Position numbers and translations under genes: made by a program. Shown in pieces: positions 16,305 to 20,952 of a stretch of 20,952 nt of DNA (the stretch's first letter is position 1; the number at the start of each line of letters is the position of its first letter). Under the pieces are notes generated by a model. The model did not search any database. It saw only the letters and a program-made list of their open reading frames with translations, and was not told where the DNA came from. The stretch spans positions 1 to 20,952 of the forward strand of contig DDDX01000083.1 of NCBI GenBank assembly GCA_002339085.1, read 5' to 3'. This stretch comes from Cellvibrionales bacterium UBA1969. GTDB lineage: Bacteria; Pseudomonadota; Gammaproteobacteria; Pseudomonadales; UBA7434.

Positions 16305-16340
16305 TAGGAAGTCATCATTAACAAAAATAGAATAACAAGT

Positions 16341-17462
16341 ATGGAAAAAAATGTATCTCAGCAATTAATGTCTCGTTTGATTAATCATATTATGAGTGAT
16401 AGCAGTGATGAATGTGTGAACTCGATCACTGAGCCCGCGAGCTTCTTCACTGATACAGAGCGGTTTGAAAAAGAGCGTCAGCAATTTTTCTTTGATACGC
16501 CGCAATTGATTGGATTTTCAGGAACTGTTTCTGAGCTAAACAGCTTTATGACAGTTGAGTGCATGGGTATTCCCATTGTAGTTACTCGTAACGGCTTAGG
16601 CGAACTTAAAGCGTTTATTAATGCATGTTCTCATCGCGGTGCTCGTGTTGCTGAAGGTAAAGGAAATAAAAAGACAATGAGCTGTGGTTTCCATGGATGG
16701 ACTTATAATTTAGATGGAGATTTAGTAGGAATACCAAAAGAAAATTGTTTTGATCTTGAAAAAGAAGGTAAAAAATTAGAATCAATTCCTATAGCTGAAG
16801 TTCATGGTTTGCTATTAGTCGGTTTGAGCAAAAATATTACTACCTCTACGCTAAAAAATTTCTTATCACCTTTAGATGCTCATTTAGAGGAGTTTGATTT
16901 CTCACAGTTAGAAAACATCAGTACGAGAAAATTTAATGTGGCTGCAAACTGGAAGCTAATTGTTAGTCTTAGCCATGAGTCATATCATTTTGCAAAACTA
17001 CATGGTAAATCATTAGCTCCAGTGATGACATCTCACAGTGTGTTTGATGAGTTTGGCTGGCATACGAGATGGGCGTTTCCCTTAAAAGGTATAGAAGATT
17101 GGGCTAAAAAACCTATGTGCGATTGGCCGAAAAGGTTGCCTGGCGCTATTAGCCATACCTTGTTTCCAGGCACAGTCATCGTCGTTAACTCCAAAGACGC
17201 GCAAATAATTCGTGTTGAGCCTGGTAGTACGGCAGGTGATTCAGTAGTATATTATTTGGGATCTTGTGCAAAAGGCGATTCGGTTGAAGATAGTTTACAG
17301 TCATATAATTTTGGCGGTGATATTTTTGCTAACGAGGATCTACCAGCAGCTGAGCAATGTCACCAAGGCTTGATGGCAAATGGAGCTGATATTATTATTG
17401 GTAGAAATGAACCAGTGGTACAGTTATGGCATCAGCGATGGCATAACGCCTTAAAGGATTGA
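16341..17462 (+). CDS. Orphan Rieske non-haem iron oxygenase, alpha-subunit type
   Basis: The 373-residue protein has the two-domain plan of ring-hydroxylating or N-demethylating oxygenase alpha subunits. The Rieske [2Fe-2S] ligands are Cys96, His98, Cys115 and His118 (CSH...CGFHGWTY). The catalytic domain begins with AANWKLIVS (201-209) and holds the mononuclear iron site, His216 and His221 in ESYHFAKLHG, with Asp333 in ANEDLPAAEQ as the likely third ligand. Glu213 stands where related enzymes have the inter-subunit bridging acid. Both metal sites look complete, so an active enzyme is likely. The substrate is unknown; the pattern recalls the SRPBCC/GbcA-like group rather than naphthalene dioxygenase. 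No ferredoxin, reductase or dedicated beta subunit adjoins it. The A/T content is visibly higher than its neighbours (37 G/C in 120 bases at 16681-16800). The start lacks a ribosome-binding site; ATGs at 16368 or 16392 are alternatives. Confidence 0.88.
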   Translation: MEKNVSQQLMSRLINHIMSDSSDECVNSITEPASFFTDTERFEKERQQFFFDTPQLIGFSGTVSELNSFMTVECMGIPIVVTRNGLGELKAFINACSHRGARVAEGKGNKKTMSCGFHGWTYNLDGDLVGIPKENCFDLEKEGKKLESIPIAEVHGLLLVGLSKNITTSTLKNFLSPLDAHLEEFDFSQLENISTRKFNVAANWKLIVSLSHESYHFAKLHGKSLAPVMTSHSVFDEFGWHTRWAFPLKGIEDWAKKPMCDWPKRLPGAISHTLFPGTVIVVNSKDAQIIRVEPGSTAGDSVVYYLGSCAKGDSVEDSLQSYNFGGDIFANEDLPAAEQCHQGLMANGADIIIGRNEPVVQLWHQRWHNALKD

Positions 17463-17466
17463 TAAT

Positions 17467-17946
17467 TTAAATCTGATGATTTTTTCTTAAGTGTGCAAGC
17501 AGACCTTTTGCGGCTTTTTCTAAAACGGCTATTGTTCCGTCAAATTGATTAGCTTCATGGTAGTAAGGATCGGGTATTTGTGAAAATTCGCTCCCGCCAC
17601 CATAGCGCATAAACAAACTCAGCTCACCTTGATAGTCATCTGGCGCCCAAGCCTTCACGCTCATCATATTAATATTATCCATTGATATAATGTAGTTTGC
17701 TCGCTGGTAATCAACCGGAGTGATTTGCCTAGCGATCTGTTGTTCGATTGAATAGCCTTTGCGCTGGCAAGCAGCAATAGCCCTAGGGTCGGGATGCTTG
17801 CCAATATTAAATGCCGCTGTGCCACATGAATCAACGGTAATTTTATCTTGCAGCATAGCATCGTTTACTAGCTTCTCAAGAATACCTTGAGCGCTTGGTG
17901 AGCGACAAATATTACCCAAGCATACGAATACTATATGAATAGTCAT
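17467..17946 (-). CDS. Low-molecular-weight protein tyrosine phosphatase
   Basis: This 159-residue cytoplasmic enzyme would hydrolyse phosphotyrosine through a cysteinyl-phosphate. The P-loop CLGNICRS (Cys9 to Arg15) opens the protein right after the first strand, and the general acid Asp126 lies in IPDPYY (124-129). The central VDSCGTAAFNIGKHPDPRA is typical. I chose the ATG at 17946, because it begins directly at the first strand and has CTGGAA 5 to 6 bases upstream. A longer frame from 18075 adds 43 residues without family likeness and would run into the divergent gene. It converges on the Rieske gene with 4 bases between the stops. Its targets are unknown. No tyrosine kinase or polysaccharide gene is near, so a capsule role is not indicated. 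Confidence 0.94.
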   Translation of the reverse strand: MTIHIVFVCLGNICRSPSAQGILEKLVNDAMLQDKITVDSCGTAAFNIGKHPDPRAIAACQRKGYSIEQQIARQITPVDYQRANYIISMDNINMMSVKAWAPDDYQGELSLFMRYGGGSEFSQIPDPYYHEANQFDGTIAVLEKAAKGLLAHLRKNHQI

Positions 17947-17988
17947 TGTTTCCAGTTGATATAATGTTATTTTATCTTCATAGCTAGA

Positions 17989-17994
17989 ATTATA
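17989..17994 (-). promoter_or_regulatory. -10 element of the tyrosine phosphatase gene
   Basis: Read on the minus strand, 17989-17994 is a perfect TATAAT, 42 bases upstream of the start codon. The -35 region is weak. A 10-bp palindrome, TTAGCGCTAA, lies at 17999-18008, between the -10 and the expected -35 in the 114-base divergent gap. Confidence 0.4.
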
Positions 17995-18060
17995 CAGCTT
18001 AGCGCTAAAGATAAGAACTATACAATAAGTTTTAGGATACGTAATTGTTAGGAGAATACC

Positions 18061-18603
18061 ATGAGTCTTGATCAAGTGCAGGTACTGTTAGAGAAAGATG
18101 CCATACAAAATATTAAGTATGAATATTTTCGTCGACTTGACAGTAAACAATTTGGCAATTTAATAAAGCTTTTCACTGAAGACGCTACTACAGCATATGA
18201 TAATGGTCGATATTCCTGTAATGGCCGTGAGGAGATTTTTAACTTTTTAGATGAATCGATGTCAACCCACCAATGTCTATCACAGCATCAAGCACACCAC
18301 CCAGAAATTACTTTTATTGATGATATTCATTCGACGGGTATGTGGCATTTTGAAGATACTGTTTACCGTTTAGACGATAAAGTTAAAATCACAGGTGCTG
18401 GAATATATTGGGATGAGTATCTCAAAACTGATCAAGGGTGGCTAATTTCACATACTGGATATGAGCGGTTATGGGTATGCACTGAAAAATTAAATCTCGA
18501 TAACTATCTTGAGATTCGATCTTTTTGGGACGCGAAAGAGTTAGATCGCAGCAATCAGCGAAATAAAACGGCCGGCGAACTTCAGCTTTATCCACAGCGT
18601 TAG
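18061..18603 (+). CDS. SnoaL-like (NTF2 superfamily) protein
   Basis: The 180-residue protein has the N-terminal pattern of the SnoaL_4 group: a helix LEKDAIQNIKYEYFRRLDSK (about 10-29), then the strand-turn LIKLFTEDATTAYDNG (33-48) and NGREEIFNFLDESM. A His-rich segment, HQCLSQHQAHHPEI (about 69-82), enters the sheet, and GMWHFEDTVYR and GAGIYWDEYLKTDQGWLISHTGYERLWV (about 117-144) form the long closing strands. Such proteins are dehydratases, isomerases or beta subunits of oxygenases; the reaction here is unknown. AGGAG sits 6 bases before the ATG. It is divergent from the phosphatase gene and 0.6 kb from the Rieske oxygenase on the same strand. A functional link between the two is speculative. 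Confidence 0.8.
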   Translation: MSLDQVQVLLEKDAIQNIKYEYFRRLDSKQFGNLIKLFTEDATTAYDNGRYSCNGREEIFNFLDESMSTHQCLSQHQAHHPEITFIDDIHSTGMWHFEDTVYRLDDKVKITGAGIYWDEYLKTDQGWLISHTGYERLWVCTEKLNLDNYLEIRSFWDAKELDRSNQRNKTAGELQLYPQR

Positions 18604-18627
18604 GTTTATCACATTAAGGCGGTGCGG

Positions 18628-20562
18628 TTATGGTGACTGATAGCTACCAACTTTATAATCTCTAAATGTTTTTTCCATTTCTTTTAACGCTTTAGGGTCG
18701 TCGATTGTCGATGGCGGCCTGAAACTTTCACCATTAGCCAATTGTCTTAGTACGTTGCGAAGTATTTTTCCTGAGCGAGTTTTAGGTAGGCGCTTCACGA
18801 CTAAGGCTTGCTTTAAATAGGCGACTGCACCAATCTTTTCGCGCACTAAAGCGATAATCTCTTCGGGAACTCGATTAATATTTTCGCTCGCTATGCCGTC
18901 CTTAACAATTACCATGGCAATCGGCACTTGGCCTCTCAGTGGGTCGTGAATGCCGATCACTGCGCATTCAGCAATGGCTGAGTGGGAGGCAACCACTTCT
19001 TCCATCTCGCCAGTAGAAAAGCGATGACCGGCAACATTAATCACATCGTCAGTACGTCCCATGACAAATAAATAACCTTGCTCGTCAAAATAACCACCGT
19101 CACCCGTGAGATAAAAGCCAGGAAAATCACTCAGGTAGCTCGCTTGATAGCGATCAAAATCGTTCCAAAGGGTTGGGAAGCTTGAGGGCGGTAGCGGCAG
19201 TTTAAGCAAGATATTCCCTTGCTGGTTAGCAGCTAATCGATTACCAGCGTTGTCGACAATACTTAGCTCAAAGCCTGGCACGGGCAAGGAAGCCGAGCCG
19301 GCTTTGCAAGGCAAGCGTTCAATACCCGTCATGCTTGCAGCAATCGACCAACCTGTCTCTGTTTGCCACCAGTGATCGATAATCGGTCTCTTTAAGAGTT
19401 GGCTTAGCCATTCATAGGTGGCGGGGTCGGTTCTTTCGCCGGCCAAAAAAGCTGTTTGGAGATGCGATAAATCATAACGACTAAGATATCTTCCATTTGC
19501 ATCCGCTTTTTTAATTGCCCTGAATGCTGTCGGAGCAGAAAATATTGCTTTTACTTTATGTTGTTCACAGACCCGCCAAAATGCGCCGGCGTCGGGGGTT
19601 CGAATTGGCTTCCCTTCATATAGTATGGTGGTGCAGCCAGCGATTAGCGGTCCATAGACGATATAGGAGTGGCCGACCACCCAGCCAACATCCGATGCGG
19701 CCCAAAAAACCTCGCCCGGTTCAATATCATAAATAGCTTTCATGCTGTAATGAAGTGCCACAGCATGACCACCATTATCCCTGACAACTCCTTTAGGTTT
19801 TCCCGTTGTACCTGAGGTGTATAAAATATAGAGCGGATCAGTGGCTTTGACCGTTACGCAATCAGCTGGTGAAGCTTGATCGAGTAATGCCTGCCAATCA
19901 CTGTATGTAACTGTGTTATCGCTTGAAGAAGCGGTTGGTTTAGCTTTTAGCTCAGCATGATAATGCTGGCGTTGGTAAACGACACAATGTTTAATGTGAT
20001 GAGTCGCTAAAGCTATTGCTTGTTCTACAATAGGGAGATAAGGAATAATATTATTAAATTCAATGCCGCAAGAAGCCGTTAAGATAACATCAGGGGTAGC
20101 ATCGTCGATTCGGCTAGCAATTTCTTGTGCGGCAAAACCACCGAATACAACTGAATGGATTGCGCCGATTCTTGCGCAAGCTAGCATAGCAATCACAGCT
20201 TGCGGAATCATCGGTAAATAAATCAGTACTCGATCACCTTGATTAATACCTAAAGAGGTGAGTACGCCAGCCAATAACGCCACTCGATTACGCAAGCTTG
20301 AATAGCTAATGGATTCGATTGTGTTAGTCACCGGCGAATCATAAATAACAGCTGCTTGATCACCACGGCCTTGTTCAATATGGTAATCGAGAGCGAGATA
20401 AGCCGTGTTAAGTTCGCCATCAGCAAACCATCGGTCGATACCGTTTGCGTCTTTGCTTAAAATGGTTTGCGGTGGCTTGAACCAGCTTAAAGCGCTGGCC
20501 TTAGAGGCCCAAAATTCAATCTTATTGTTGAGAGACTGCTGATACTCTTGTTGATAGCTCAT
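18628..20562 (-). CDS. prpE: Propionyl-CoA synthetase-type acyl-CoA ligase
   Basis: The enzyme activates a short-chain acid, probably propionate, to its CoA thioester through an acyl-adenylate. The 644-residue protein has the N-terminal acetyl-CoA-synthetase domain (FWASKASALSWFKP, RWFADGELNTAYLALD) and the P-loop YTSGTTGKPKG (248-258). WWQTETGW (398-405), YLTGDGG (484-490) and the hinge GRTDDVINVAGHR (502-514) follow. The catalytic Lys599 lies in KTRSGKILR, the site of regulatory acylation in this family. The PPSTIDDP ending and LPLPPSSFPTLW point to the PrpE/ACSS3 branch rather than Acs. It lies 45 bases downstream of ubiD on the same strand, with no clear ribosome-binding site. No methylcitrate-cycle genes are in the window, so propionate as the substrate is inferred from the family. 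Confidence 0.9.
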   Translation of the reverse strand: MSYQQEYQQSLNNKIEFWASKASALSWFKPPQTILSKDANGIDRWFADGELNTAYLALDYHIEQGRGDQAAVIYDSPVTNTIESISYSSLRNRVALLAGVLTSLGINQGDRVLIYLPMIPQAVIAMLACARIGAIHSVVFGGFAAQEIASRIDDATPDVILTASCGIEFNNIIPYLPIVEQAIALATHHIKHCVVYQRQHYHAELKAKPTASSSDNTVTYSDWQALLDQASPADCVTVKATDPLYILYTSGTTGKPKGVVRDNGGHAVALHYSMKAIYDIEPGEVFWAASDVGWVVGHSYIVYGPLIAGCTTILYEGKPIRTPDAGAFWRVCEQHKVKAIFSAPTAFRAIKKADANGRYLSRYDLSHLQTAFLAGERTDPATYEWLSQLLKRPIIDHWWQTETGWSIAASMTGIERLPCKAGSASLPVPGFELSIVDNAGNRLAANQQGNILLKLPLPPSSFPTLWNDFDRYQASYLSDFPGFYLTGDGGYFDEQGYLFVMGRTDDVINVAGHRFSTGEMEEVVASHSAIAECAVIGIHDPLRGQVPIAMVIVKDGIASENINRVPEEIIALVREKIGAVAYLKQALVVKRLPKTRSGKILRNVLRQLANGESFRPPSTIDDPKALKEMEKTFRDYKVGSYQSP

Positions 20563-20607
20563 AGCATTTAATACGAAACTTAGTGGTAGCGAATTATTAG
20601 CTGGTGA

Positions 20608-20952
20608 TTAAGCATCGCTTTTCTCGACTCCTAATGAAGACCAAAGCCGATCGATTTTTTCGATAACGGCAGTATCCATTGTAATGGCTTCACCCCACTC
20701 GCGATCCGTTTCGCTTGGCCATTTATTAGTAGCATCTAGTCCCATTTTTGATCCTAGACCTGAAACAGGGGAGGCAAAGTCAAGATAATCAATTGGGGTG
20801 TTTTCAACCAGCACGGTATCTCTAGCAGGGTCCATACGGGTTGTTATTGCCCAGATCACATCTTGCCAATTTCGCGCATCAATATCATCATCGGTTACAA
20901 TGACAAATTTGGTGTACATAAACTGACGAAGGAAGGACCATACGCCCATCAT
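20608..20952 (-). CDS. ubiD: 3-octaprenyl-4-hydroxybenzoate carboxy-lyase, C-terminal part only
   Basis: UbiD decarboxylates the polyprenyl-4-hydroxybenzoate intermediate of ubiquinone synthesis, using prenylated FMN made by UbiX. Only the last 114 residues are present; the gene runs off the right edge, and the methionine at the edge is internal. The stretch VWSFLRQFMYTKFVIVTDDD and the block AITTRMDPARDTVLVENTP, FASPVSGLGSKMGLDATNKW and ETDREWGEAI are nearly identical to the E. coli and Pseudomonas protein as I remember it. This is the C-terminal hexamer-forming domain. prpE follows on the same strand. Confidence 0.96.
   Translation of the reverse strand: MMGVWSFLRQFMYTKFVIVTDDDIDARNWQDVIWAITTRMDPARDTVLVENTPIDYLDFASPVSGLGSKMGLDATNKWPSETDREWGEAITMDTAVIEKIDRLWSSLGVEKSDA

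Noticed and set aside
17947..18075. 43-residue N-terminal extension of the tyrosine phosphatase
   Set aside because: The family starts directly at the first strand before the P-loop, and the extension would overlap the divergent gene.
1..20952. A defence, toxin-antitoxin, CRISPR or mobile-element system
   Set aside because: No direct-repeat array, transposase, integrase, nuclease-methylase pair or toxin-like small gene pair was seen on either strand.

Overview
The window is ordinary chromosomal DNA from a gammaproteobacterium, by gene content and protein sequence probably a free-living, perhaps marine, relative of the Pseudomonadales/Cellvibrionales; species and habitat are inference. The clues are a full EF-P lysylation set (efp, epmA, epmB), a UbiD C-terminus very close to the enterobacterial/pseudomonad form, and an Azotobacter-type rhodanese next to psd. 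The order orn - rsgA - (rhodanese) - psd - epmA - efp - epmB recalls neighbourhoods I know from E. coli and Pseudomonas. Base composition is moderate, with a clearly A/T-richer patch around 16.35-17.4 kb. I see no tRNA, rRNA, CRISPR array, insertion sequence, phage gene or attachment site.

Layout from left to right. 1-1101 (minus): a nitronate monooxygenase-family flavoprotein cut by the left edge. 1394-3675 (plus): typA/bipA and dtd, a translation-quality pair. 3708-5694 (minus): a small PPOX-type split-barrel protein followed by a secreted PhoA-type alkaline phosphatase. 5947-9450 (plus): parC and a long two-ACT-domain serB, with a promoter framed by an 11-bp perfect inverted repeat. 9447-12184: the EF-P block, with epmB on the minus strand and efp-epmA overlapping on the plus strand. 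12185-15589 (minus): rsgA, rhdA, psd and an NTF2/SnoaL-like gene in one direction. 15762-17462 (plus): orn and an orphan Rieske oxygenase. 17467-17946 (minus): a low-molecular-weight protein tyrosine phosphatase. 18061-18603 (plus): a second SnoaL-like protein. 18628-20952 (minus): the UbiD C-terminal end and a propionyl-CoA-synthetase-type enzyme.

Most genes are housekeeping and many serve translation: TypA, Dtd, EF-P with EpmA and EpmB, and RsgA. EpmB makes (R)-beta-lysine, EpmA attaches it to Lys34 of EF-P, and modified EF-P relieves polyproline stalling. Accessory genes of likely catabolic role (nitronate monooxygenase, Rieske oxygenase, two SnoaL-like proteins, acyl-CoA synthetase) are interleaved with this core.

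I did not find a convincing undescribed multi-gene system. The items most worth a second look are the orphan A/T-rich Rieske gene near a SnoaL-like protein, the short C-terminus of EpmA abutting a convergent accessory gene, the inverted repeat around the parC promoter, and the inverted repeat where serB and epmB overlap tail to tail.
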